A stretch of 64,000 bases of DNA from Phycomyces blakesleeanus NRRL 1555(-) (Eukaryota > Mucoromycota > Mucoromycetes > Mucorales > Phycomycetaceae), in contig NW_017265137.1 in NCBI RefSeq assembly GCF_001638985.1, forward strand, positions 2,319,848 through 2,383,847. The letters are read 5' to 3'. The first letter of the stretch is position 1. Each line of letters starts with the position of its first letter. Under the pieces are notes generated by a model, which was not told the DNA's origin, made no database searches, and worked only from the letters and a program-made list of their open reading frames with translations. The position numbers and the translations under genes are program-made. Of the stretch, positions 22,803 through 35,750 are shown piece after piece.

Positions 22803-23145
22803 GTTTGAGGTAGGTAAAAAAAAAACTTTGTTATATAAGTAAGAATAGAATTAATTACTTTCTGAATGTATAGCTTTATACTTAATTATATAAAGACAAT
22901 GATGTTATATGCATTCTGAATATATGCTCGGGATCTTAAAGAAGTATCTGTATGTCATCAGTGAAGTTACTAGATCAATGTTTCTTCAGGAGTAACCAAT
23001 AGATTTGTACAAATAATTTGAAACTAATAATTTGAAGCTAAAAAATTGAAGCTAAAGATTTGAAACTAATAATAGTTTCTGGTAAAAAAATTTCTCTTTC
23101 TTTCTTTTTCTATAACAAACACGTAACTGATTTTTTCTTACAATT
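22803..23145. promoter_or_regulatory. Divergent promoter region inside the CACTA element
   Basis: About 340 bp between the two start codons. At roughly 23010-23080 it holds four degenerate copies of a 15-18 bp unit, AATTTGAAGCTAAARA, with GAAAC variants. Placement between the element's two genes suggests promoter elements or transposase-binding sites. Confidence 0.5.
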
Positions 23146-23859
23146 ATGAACAATACAGACAATACAGTGATTCAGTTGCTTCAAGGAATACAAGCTGCAC
23201 TTATTTCCCTAAAGAGTGGTCAAGAAGCATTGCTAGGCCGTCAAGAAGCATTAGAAAAAAGACAAGATGCGATGCAACTTCAAATGACAAGTTTTTACAA
23301 TGAATTTAAAGATCGGGAATTTCCAGATAGAACTATTGTAACCTCTACCAGTGTAAGCAAATACTATAACAACTAAAGTCCTTTCAATTAATGTCAAACA
23401 TAATAGACTCTTACTGGCATCATTCCAAGACCCGTATCAAAAATCAACGATATAACTTTAAAGCATATATACAAGATGATAACAGACGATCTTAGAATAG
23501 AATTGACCGAGGAAACCAAGAGAATTGTTAACACATGTACCAAGGTCATATGTGATCAACTGGCAGCTCTTCCATCTGTTCAGGATCTTGGAACAAACCC
23601 TGGCTGGTCATTGCTTCCTCAAGAGGATAAAAACAGGCTGTGTATCAATCATTCCATCATACTCAGAGACAATGGAATCGATTTTACCAGATGCCACAGA
23701 AACTGGGCATCAATTGCAAGGGTTAGCCAGCTCTGGAGAGGGCGTAAGAAGCGAGAATACTCTGGTAAGTTCATATCTGGTAGGTACAATAAATTGTGTA
23801 ATTAATGTGAGAATATGTAATAATCTGAAGGAATTTTAGCCAGTACGATTCATGAATAA
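23146..23859 (+). CDS. Second gene of the CACTA element, coiled-coil protein of unknown function
   Basis: Three exons: 23146-23352, 23407-23764 and 23840-23859, giving 194 aa with phase-consistent GT-AG introns of 54 and 75 bp. Residues about 8-55 are a heptad-rich helix (LLQGIQAALISLKSGQEALL, then EALEKRQDAMQLQM), a likely coiled coil for self-association. A compact domain follows with a WSLLPQEDKNRLC segment and a basic WRGRKKREYSG end. I do not recognise the family. Sitting inside an intact CACTA element and divergent from the transposase, it is a candidate accessory factor, comparable in position to the second protein of plant CACTA elements. That comparison is inference. It could also be a captured host gene. 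Confidence 0.65.
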
Positions 23860-24274
23860 AATATTATTTCTATTATAACAACCAATAAAAACATTTTTAA
23901 ATAATGATCTTCTATGAAATAAATTTTTTTTGCCCAATTAAAACTGTGAATGAATCAGAATATATATATGAGAACCAATTGAGAGAATGCTTTTGTTTAA
24001 ATGACCAATACTATCAATGTGCATACTGCAATAAAGTTTATATTATCCAATTAAAAGTAGCAGTATAACGAAAGTATCTTATGAGTGACAATACAAAGAT
24101 TCTTTTTTTCCATCTATACCAATAAGAAAGCTCTTTTTTATTTTCTTTCTACCAATAGAACGAGAAGAATAATACATAAATTTAAATATCGGGATATGAA
24201 TAAAACCTAACATCCATCAGTCAACGGAGATCTAATTATATTTCCAAAAATAGGGATGGTCTTTTTGCTGGTTT

Positions 24275-24353
24275 TACCAAAACTGCCACCCAAAAGACCA
24301 CCTAAAATACCACCTAAAAGACCACCAAAAAGACCACTTTTTTTCCCGTAGTG
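24275..24353 (-). repeat. Right TIR and subterminal tandem repeats of the CACTA element
   Basis: Four to five 12-bp units with consensus AAAAGACCACCT run into the right end. The unit is the complement of GTGGTCTTTT in the TIR itself, so the TIR looks like one more copy. Such subterminal arrays bind transposase in CACTA elements. Confidence 0.8.
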
Positions 24354-24356
24354 ATG

Positions 24357-25245
24357 TTTACCATTTAAAGAATTTACCAATGACTTGTGTAAGGGATATA
24401 CATAATCAAACTGTAGAGCTACTTCAAGGTCTTCATCTTTTGACCCAGGATATTGATAGTGTGGGGTTTACAATGGTACCTTTTAACTTTTGACTTTCAA
24501 AGTTCCACAAATTCCGGTCTTTTTGCCATTGACAATGACCTTTCCTTTAATCGGTATAATATAGGTAAGGTGCGCTCAAGCTAATCATTTAGGTGAAGTT
24601 GGCTACAAGGTTTACAGTATCGGCCTCGAAAAACCGATAAATTCCATAGACCTTTATGTCTATCATGAAAATCTCTAAAATTTCTCCTTTTACATGCAAT
24701 CTGTATACTTTTGGATCATTTAATTCTCAGTGAATCAACTTTTCCAACATTAACTTGAGCTCTCTACCGAGTTTTATATGGTCAGATACAATTCCACTGT
24801 TTTGCTTGGCTTTTTGTTTTGCTTCGGTACCAATTATGTTGTACTTGCTTTTTCGGAATTTGACAGAGGCGTGCCAAGCTGGGTGAAATTTTGGGCTTGG
24901 CTCGAGACTCTTGTTTGCCTACTCTTGAATGAAATACTTGTCACATGAGAAGGTTAATGATAACAAGTTATCAAGGCAATTGTGTGTAAAGGTGTCTTTA
25001 GTGTCTGATGTCGTGATCATTCCTCCCGAGGTGGTTATGGTCTTGTAAATAATTCTTCCATACATTGTCCTATTAGCTTCATAATAACCGATTATGCCAG
25101 CTTCATAATTTTGATCCAAGGGACAACACTGTGTAAAGTACTCGATTGTACACATAACCCGCTGATAATAGGTGAGATTTCTGGAAAGAATTCGAAAAGT
25201 TGGGGTGAGAGATCTTGTACGAAATTGAGGTTCACATCTTGGCAT
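24357..25245 (-). pseudogene. Decayed member of a multicopy Mucoromycota gene family
   Basis: On the minus strand one reading frame runs from 25245 to about 24430 with several in-frame stops and no obvious frameshift. It includes FHPAWHASVKFRKSKYNIIG, SGIVSDHIKLGRELKLMLEK, LNDPKVYRLHVKGEILEIF and VYGIYRFFEADTVNLV. The pattern SDxIKLGxELKxxLDxLI followed by DPxVxGxLVxG and DGIYRxIE is one I remember from abundant uncharacterised Mucorales proteins; I know no formal family name or function. The CACTA element abuts its decayed 3' end. Confidence 0.5.
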
Positions 25246-25307
25246 ATATATATATATATTGTGGCGGGCGAAGAGATATCATTAGCAAGAGCATATATGT
25301 GATCTAA

Positions 25308-25535
25308 TTATAACAATCCTTTTTTGTCAAATAGTTTCTGGATATAATCTTGCTTTAAATATTCAGTATATTTCGACACGTAGACGCATAGCTTCTTGTT
25401 ACCACTCCTTTTATTGTACATTGATTCCAGAGATTGTAGAACGCTGTTAAAAGCGGCGGGGCTATCAAGTGTGTCGTGATGTATATTGATAAGCGCAATT
25501 TTAGGCGGACGACATTTCTTAATTGGGCGCGGCAT
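25308..25535 (-). CDS. Hypothetical frame, 75 codons
   Basis: Begins MPRPIKKCRPPKIALINIHH and has coding-like composition. It lies just upstream of the pseudogene at 24357-25245 on the same strand and may be its decayed 5' part. No domain is recognised. Confidence 0.25.
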   Translation of the reverse strand: MPRPIKKCRPPKIALINIHHDTLDSPAAFNSVLQSLESMYNKRSGNKKLCVYVSKYTEYLKQDYIQKLFDKKGLL

Positions 25536-25539
25536 TTCC

Positions 25540-26200
25540 TGGTGTGAGACGACATTTTGGTTCTACCGGGCCGTAAATCGTGATCTTTTTCCCGGCATGG
25601 AATATCTTTATCTGGCCCCTAAGGATCCATTCTTACTATAATAATTAATACCAGCTAGGATACAAAATATTCATAAAGATTTTCTTTTGTGCTTTGCAAA
25701 AGAGTGGATGAGGATTACTTGTCAGTTGGTGCTGTCAAGCTATGGGAATATAAGTAGATGAGACAAAGAGAAAGAAATGATACGTATAAGACAGTAGTTT
25801 ATTATTAAGTTGGCCAAAGACAGACTGTAACTCTTAAAAGAATGAGAGTTGGGTGTCTAGGGAGAGATATATAAGCACAAAGTGTGGGGATTCAGGACAC
25901 ACCTTTTTTGCCCTGAAGAATTAGAGAAAGACACGGGGCACCGGACAGGTAGTCACATCGATTAGTCCGGTTAGATAGAAACGTCGTGCCCGTAAGATTG
26001 CTACACTTGTATATCATCTACGAGTCCGGAGTTATGAATCCTACTATTTCTTACAGTGAGTGGTAGAAATACAGTAATACCATATATATATATATATATC
26101 AATGGGATCACTAACAAAAAGTCGCTTTAAATGAACACAAAATGATGTACAAAAGGGATTGATATTAATTTTGGTTGGATTTCTAAGTTTGTCTGACAGA
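25540..26200. other. Non-coding stretch with nested inverted repeats
   Basis: No frame is supported. At 25936-25991 GGGCAC and CCGGAC pair with downstream GTCCGG and GTGCCC. The block 25720-26055 looks LTR-like (TG start, TATATAA near 25870), but no target duplication was found. An (AT)n run lies near 26082-26099. Confidence 0.35.
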
Positions 26201-26559
26201 CAAAAAAAAAAAAAAAGCTTGTGAATATATAATATTCAAATGTTGCTTCCTTGTTATAGTGTATTTGATAGCCTTTGATCCGCATATAATGTCTATGTCT
26301 ATATCTATATCTATATCTATAATCGATCTATATTTATATTTGGCTTTTGACAAACAATGCAAGACGATGAATATGGCATTGCAGTTCTTTTTTAACACCA
26401 ATCTTACCACCTTGTGCGTATTTCTTGTTTGATTATTATTATTTTGACTTGATTGATTGGATAGTTATTTTTACCACAATATCTATAATCTTTCCTTTCA
26501 CTCACTCATTGACTGTGTACCTGTTGTAACTCATAGGAGGGGCGTACGGGGATCGCTTT

Positions 26560-26704
26560 ATATTTATTTATTTACCCCCCTCATCTTACAGATCAGATTT
26601 CTCTCTTTTTCTCTCTTTCTGCCTGTCTGCCTGTCTGCCTGTCTGCCTGTCTATATTGCACCCCCTTTCCTTCTCTTCTCTCCCTTCTCTCCCTCTTTCC
26701 CTTT

Positions 26705-26735
<31 letters not shown>

Positions 26736-26823
26736 CTTTCTCTCTTTCTGTGTGTGTGTGTGTGTGTGTGCTCTAGGGTTTCTCTACAGTCAATACTCCA
26801 TCTCTGTAACCTCATTACGTGCC
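26560..26823 (+). promoter_or_regulatory. Upstream region of CHS7, pyrimidine-rich with microsatellites
   Basis: Contains (TGCC/TGTC)n, (TTTC)n and (TG)n tracts in a long C/T-rich run ending about 40 bp before the ATG. Pyrimidine-rich leaders are common in highly used fungal promoters. No specific factor site is claimed. Confidence 0.4.
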
Positions 26824-28158
26824 ATGGTAGACATCACTTTCAAATTCGAAGCGTTTAGCTTCAATGGGATTTGCCAGACAGTCGCTCTCAGTCTGTGTCC
26901 TCTTATAGGCAAATCAAATGGAATCGAACCGGTGTGTTACTCCCGCAACGTTGATTTGGCTGGAAACCTCATCTTTCAACCCGGTAAAATTATATACACA
27001 CATCGGTTCTTAAGGATATCTATAAAGAAATCATTATTTATTAATAAACCAAAATTTAATTATAAAATATAGCTACATTAATCATTGACGTGGTGGCTAT
27101 TGTCATGGCAGCCATTATGATTTATCACATCCGGTCAAAATACACAGCCGTCGGTAGGACAAAATCAATGAGACTTTATATGTATATAAATCATAAATTA
27201 TACTTTGCCCTAACCCACAATAAAACAGGTCGCAAGGAGATCGTCATGTTCTTTTATCTATACATGCTCACAGTATTCCTGGAGATGCTCCTGATCACAG
27301 GTATTATCCCAACCTCCTCTCCTGTCTATCCCGTAAGTCTCTATATTTATAATAATATTTTATTTATATATTATATATTATTAATTATTAATTACTTATT
27401 TATCAACAGTGGTTTACGGCCGTTCATTTGGGCATGATGAGTGCTACATTCTGGTGTCTATTAGTAAACGGATTCGTAGGCTTCCAGTTTGCAGAAGATG
27501 GTACACCTTTGTCACTTTGGGTAAATAATTAAATGATATTAAAGAAAGAAAGAAAAAGGAAATTAATATATATATATATATATATAAACAATCATGTATT
27601 CGCCTTGTAATGTAGTCTATCCGTATCAGTTCATTTGTCATCTTTCTTGTCGTCGGTTTCATTTCCATCGCAACTTTCCAAAAGATTGGTCCCTTTACCT
27701 ATGAGAACCCTGCGGCCTTGTGGGCATTCTACTTTATCATCAACGGCGTGGCATTTATTGTCTATGTGATTTCGCAAATAATCCTGGTCGTCAACACCTT
27801 AGATGATCGCTGGCCCCTTGGAGACATTCTGTTTGGCGCAGCTTTCTTTATTGTCGGACAGGTTTTGATGTACATATTTTCGGTCTTTATCTGCGACCAG
27901 GTAAAACACTACGTAGACGGCATGTTCTTTGGTACGATCTGCTCCTTGCTGGCTGTCATGATGGTCTACAAGTACTGGGACTCGATCACCAAGGAAGATC
28001 TCGAGTTTTCGGTCGGCAGCAAGCAAAACGTGTGGGAAGTTAAAGAGCTCCTGGGTGAGGATGAGCTATCACAGTCGTACCAAGGAAATCAGTACGGTCA
28101 GCAGAATCAGTCCTATGGCCAACAGTATCATCAACAGCAATATGAACATCCTTATTAA
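26824..28158 (+). CDS. CHS7: Chitin synthase export chaperone, Chs7 family
   Basis: Five exons: 26824-26983, 27073-27153, 27229-27332, 27410-27520 and 27616-28158, giving 332 aa, the usual length for Chs7. The protein has about seven hydrophobic segments. Family blocks are intact: LCPLIG and CYSRN near the N-terminus, [51 protein letters not shown] and [19 protein letters not shown]. In yeast, Chs7 is an ER membrane protein needed for chitin synthase 3 to leave the ER. The C-terminal tail after about residue 300 is rich in Gln and Tyr (YGQQNQ repeats) and is likely disordered. The first frame opens at ATG 26824 right after the pyrimidine-rich leader. Confidence 0.95.
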
Positions 28159-28801
28159 AAAGAGAGAGAGATAACGAAGTATATATATATATATATAACC
28201 AACCAACCAATTTAACTGACTGACTGACTGACTAACTAACTAACTAATTAAATAACTAGCTAGCTAGCTAGCTAGCTAAAAAAAATAACTAAATAACCAA
28301 CCAAGCACAATTCAAGATACCTCTTTTTTTATTATTTCTCTTCTTTATTGGCTTATAACTATATCTTACACAAAGCATTAACACATCTCTTATCTCTCTA
28401 TCTCTTTCTTTTTGTTTCGGTTTTTTTGTTTTGTTTCGCTCCCTTTTCTTCCCCCTTTTTTTTTATATAAACATCATATTCAAAACGTGTTGTAGTTCAA
28501 TAAATCATGGCATATTTTATTGAAAGTAAATTTAAATATACAAACATATACATCCTTGAAATATGCATATATATATATCCAAACAGAGTAAGAAGAAGAA
28601 GTGTCGATTACTGTAGTATTTATGGGTGAGTGAAAAGAGATAAGGTGTGTGTATAGTGGAAATATATATCTATATAAATATTTATAGACAAGAGATTATT
28701 CAACCACACATTTAATTTTAATTTTATTTTTATTTTTATTTTTATTTTTATTTTCTTTGGTTCTTGGCGGAATTTCAATTCAATTCCTTTGACTCCTTTA
28801 C
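28159..28801. other. CHS7-GLO3 spacer rich in simple repeats
   Basis: Contains (TGAC)n, (TAAC)n and (TAGC)n runs at 28210-28280, AT runs, and (TTTTA)n near 28725-28752. It holds the CHS7 3' UTR and the GLO3 promoter. No extra gene is seen. Confidence 0.5.
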
Positions 28802-30792
28802 ATGCAACTCTCCAAAGAAGAAACAGCAAATACCTTTAAACTGCTCCAGCAGAACAAGCACAACAAAGTACTCTTCTTCTTCATATTTAAATTTAATATC
28901 TAACTTGACAATTTAAATAAAATGCAATTCTTTATTTATTTCTTTATTCATTCATTTATAGGCTTGTTTTGATTGCGGTGTAAAAGCACCTACATGGACC
29001 TCAGTTCCTTTTGGAATCTTCATTTGCCAAGACTGCGCTGCAGCTCATCGGAATCTCGGTGTTCACATTAGTTTTGTAAAGTATGTATATAGTCAACTAT
29101 ATATACACTATGGCTTATTTGAATATACATGTACATAAATTATGTACATATAGAGTTTGATCAACCTGTAAATAAAGTAATTCACACATTAACAATAACG
29201 AAAATAAATAAAATTAACAACAAGAACAACACCTTTGTAGATCAACTCTTCTGGACTCATGGACAACCGAACAGTTAGAGATGATGAAACAAGGTGGAAA
29301 TCAGGCTGCTAATGAAGCAATGGGAAGCATTTCCACCAAAGATTGGCAGACAAGATACACAAGTAAACAAGCCTACAGCTATAAACGACAACTTCAACGG
29401 AAAGTCAAGCAGGTCTTGACGGATACGCCCAAACTAAATGACACAACAATAACCAGAGACGCCGGAAACCTACTGATCGACCTTGCTGTGCCTTCCAAAC
29501 CACAAGAAGCCCACAACAGCAAAAAGAACCTTTTGATTGATTTTGATGAACCGACCAAACCACAGAATAACTATAACTATAGCAACATCCATACCAGCAA
29601 CAGCAATAGTAATAGCCTTTTGATCGATCTCGAAGAACCTACGACAAGCGATGATTTGTTTATTGGTTTTGACCAATTAGTATCTACACCCAACTCTAGT
29701 ACAAACCACAACAACAACAACAACCATAATAATAATAGTCTTCTTCTTGTGGATATTGAACAGGACAATTCACTGATTGATATTGACACACAAAGCAGTG
29801 GGTTTGCATCGTCTATGCAAAAGCAACCAAAGGACAATGACGCTTTTTTTACAATGTGGGAAAACACAGAAGCCACAGCAGAGAAGGACAAAGACAAAGA
29901 TGAAAATGAACAAAAACAAAAACAACAACAGCAAGTAAATCAGGCGCGTGCACCAGTCTATCGTGCCAAACAATCCCAAAAGCCACACCAATCCCGACTG
30001 GGTGTTCGCAAGACACCTATGGATTCATTTAACTTCCAACAAGCACTTGAAGAAAAGAAGATACCTACAATAACCTCACCACCTAGAACCACTACCGCAA
30101 CTACCAAAGCTACTTCGTCTCACACAATCACTACACACACCGCAAAATCTTCACGGCCTACCTCATCAAGGCTCAACTATCAACCTCAATCCGCAACTAC
30201 AACCACATCCACATATTCACCTACACCTACACAAAAGTCCACATCCATATTCACATCCGAACAATCAGATACGCCAAGTCATGCCCCACCAGTAGAAAAT
30301 ACATTTGAGCAGCGTATTGGTGGGTTTGGTTATGTACCTCATCCAAAAGACATGATAAACCAACCCCAATCCCAAAACACATACTCTACATCGTCAAGTT
30401 TGCGTCAATCAAAGCAACAGCAGCAAGTAAATCAGAATGGAAACTCAAATAGAAACGAAGAGGAAGAAACGACGTCTGCAAGAGATAGATTTGGGAATGC
30501 AAAGGCAATTTCATCTGATCAGTATTTCGAAAGGAACCAACATGATCCTAGACGTACGGCAGAAAGTGCTGCAAAACTAGCCCAATTCCAAGGTGCGACG
30601 AGTATATCGTCTGATCAGTACTTTGGAAGGGGGGGAGACGGTATTGGGGCTGGATCTAGCAGTGGTAGTAGAGGATCTGAAGGGTTTGGGCGTCCGGGTG
30701 GAATGTGTGCCAAGAATAATAGCCAAAGTAATAGACCGGTATTTAAACAATTCCTGAGTGCAGCAAGTAAAGGAGCCAATAAGGTAAAGTAG
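28802..30792 (+). CDS. GLO3: Arf GTPase-activating protein of the Glo3/ARFGAP2-3 type
   Basis: Exons 28802-28867, 28962-29080 and 29241-30792 give 578 aa. Residues 23-130 form the ArfGAP domain: CFDC (24-27), sixteen residues, CQDC (44-47), then HRNLG carrying the arginine finger at about residue 52. A long Ser/Thr/Asn/Gln-rich linker follows, with repeated LLIDLDEP-like acidic-hydrophobic boxes ([30 protein letters not shown]). Near the C-terminus [16 protein letters not shown] and [12 protein letters not shown] are two copies of the Glo3 motif, which places it in the Glo3/ARFGAP2-3 branch rather than Gcs1. Glo3 stimulates GTP hydrolysis by Arf1 on COPI vesicles in Golgi-to-ER traffic. The short first exon was chosen because it supplies the ATG and the family's N-terminal helix. 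Confidence 0.92.
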
Positions 30793-32270
30793 AACTGGAG
30801 GATTAGAGTTTATGCTTGATATTGTAAGTAATTACTGATTGTGATAATGGTGATTGATAGTTACAACGTGCTTTGTCAGATTTGGAGGTAATCAAAGGGG
30901 TTTTCTTGTTTGTTTTTTTTTAATATATATATATTTGTATTAACTATTGCTTTATTATTTATTTTTGCTTTTATTTAGTAAAGAAGAAGAAAAGCGCATT
31001 GATAATCATAATAATAAAGCATCAAAAAGAAATCCAATTTGAATTTGACACAATCACTGAAGCAATAGTAATAATGTGAATATATGTTCGTGTGGCTTAT
31101 TTGGTGTTTAAAACAAAAGAAGAACAAGACGTGCTCTAAAGTGTAAAAGAGGCTATTTGTAAGCAGTTGATTTTATGTATTTATTTATCTATTTAGTGAA
31201 TTGCTAGTATAATGAATATTATATATGTATGCATATGCATGCTTTATTGATTCTTCCAATAAATACATAAATACATAAATACAGAATGGCTGGCACCTGG
31301 CAATGTCAAGACCAGCTTATGTATTTACTTGATGTATAAATTACAAATGCACCAATGTATTTGTACTGTTGTATTTGACTGTGTTGCTGTATATGTTTTG
31401 TACCTAAAAGATCAATGGTGCGTGTGTGTATATTAAATTGAGTTTTGCTTGTCCGAAAGGTCTAGAATCAAGTGAATGTATAGATAATGGCTCAAGAACA
31501 TTTTGAACAAAAAAAAATCAAAATGAGCATAAATATATCAAGGATTCTTACTTCTTTTTAAAATTTGCTCTTCTCTATTCATTATGTGTTGTTTTTATAA
31601 TTGAAATCCAAAAAATGAATTTTCTAGATTTTATATTATAAAAGTATAGAATCATTATAAAGAAGAAGAAGAAAAAAAAATGCGTATTCCTGCAAAAAAA
31701 AAAAATAAGAAAAAAACATTGCGCTTAATAAAATATAATTTGCTGCATAAATTATTCGCAGTTCAATTCAATTGAATTTAGTTGACCTGCTTAGGCTAAA
31801 TATATACAGACAAATCATATAGATCGTTACTCTACATTCTATTGAATTGGACAATGCTAACGATAATAAAAAGGTCTCACAAGAAGTATCTCATAATATC
31901 TTAAAGGATATAATCATTTGAACTAAAGACTGTATATATAATATATATATATATCATTTCTTTTTGATAAATATATTTAATACAAGAGCATAAATGGAAA
32001 GAGAAAAAAAAGAAAAAAAATATGAGACTGCATATTCTTAAAGAGCATTAAAAAACTAAATAAATATAGAGGGAATGGACAAGCCATATTCTGATTACAA
32101 TTAATTCCTATATATCTTTTATATATATACGTTATTTCTTATTTTCTTCTTCTTCTCTTTTTCCCCTCTATAATTATTACTAGTATTACTGTTATTATTA
32201 TTAGTAGTAGTAGTAGTATCCTTATCATTACTAGTATTTCATCTTTACCTGTTCACCTAATATACACAAA
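30793..32270. other. GLO3-SSC1 intergenic region
   Basis: About 1.5 kb, AT-rich, with (AT)n and A-rich tracts and no supported frame. It contains the GLO3 3' end and the SSC1 promoter; I saw no clear heat-shock element. Confidence 0.5.
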
Positions 32271-35374
<3,104 letters not shown>

Positions 35375-35750
35375 AAGGAAAAACTTAAAAAAAAAAAACA
35401 AAAACAAGAAACTTAAAGCTAAAATTTATCTTTATCTTTATATATAAAAGTTACAAGAAGGAGAAGACAAAAAATTCCACCTAGGATATATTTTATTACT
35501 GAATATATTTTTATATATATGAAAGAAAGAGTGAGTGAGTGAGCGAGTGAGTTTATCTAAAAGTAAAGGAAAGTAAAAAGGTGAAGAAGAAAAGGTATAC
35601 AGCAAAGAGTTGAAAATGTACAGAATGCCATGAAGAGAAGAGAAAGAATGAACGATAAAGAAGATAATAAGGAGATTATAATACAAAGTCATATAAGAAG
35701 CTTTCATTTGTTTGTTCGTTTGTTTTTTTTTTTTGGTGCTTTTGTAAAAT
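35375..35750. other. Convergent 3' spacer between SSC1 and GUT1
   Basis: About 375 bp of AT-rich sequence shared by two 3' ends. No frame is supported. Confidence 0.5.

Larger units (their letters stand above)
19572..24353 (-). mobile_element. Complete CACTA (EnSpm/Plavaka-like) DNA transposon
   Basis: The element is 4782 bp. Its left end reads CACTATGGGAAAAAGGTGG, and the right end in reverse complement CACTACGGGAAAAAAAGTGG. A perfect 3-bp target duplication ATG lies at 19569-19571 and 24354-24356, the size typical of CACTA elements. Inside are a spliced four-exon transposase gene on the minus strand and a divergent three-exon gene on the plus strand. Both models keep an open frame and the ends are intact, so the element may be autonomous. 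Confidence 0.93.

Noticed and set aside
25920..25995. Hammerhead ribozyme
   Set aside because: GAAAC-GTC is present, but the CUGAUGA core is missing and the stem order does not fit any hammerhead type.
25720..26055. Solo LTR of another retroelement
   Set aside because: TG start, TATA-like box and CA-like end are suggestive, but no target duplication or second copy was found.
31900..32270. Heat-shock element upstream of mitochondrial Hsp70
   Set aside because: Only a TTC-rich tract was found, with no alternating nGAAn/nTTCn array.
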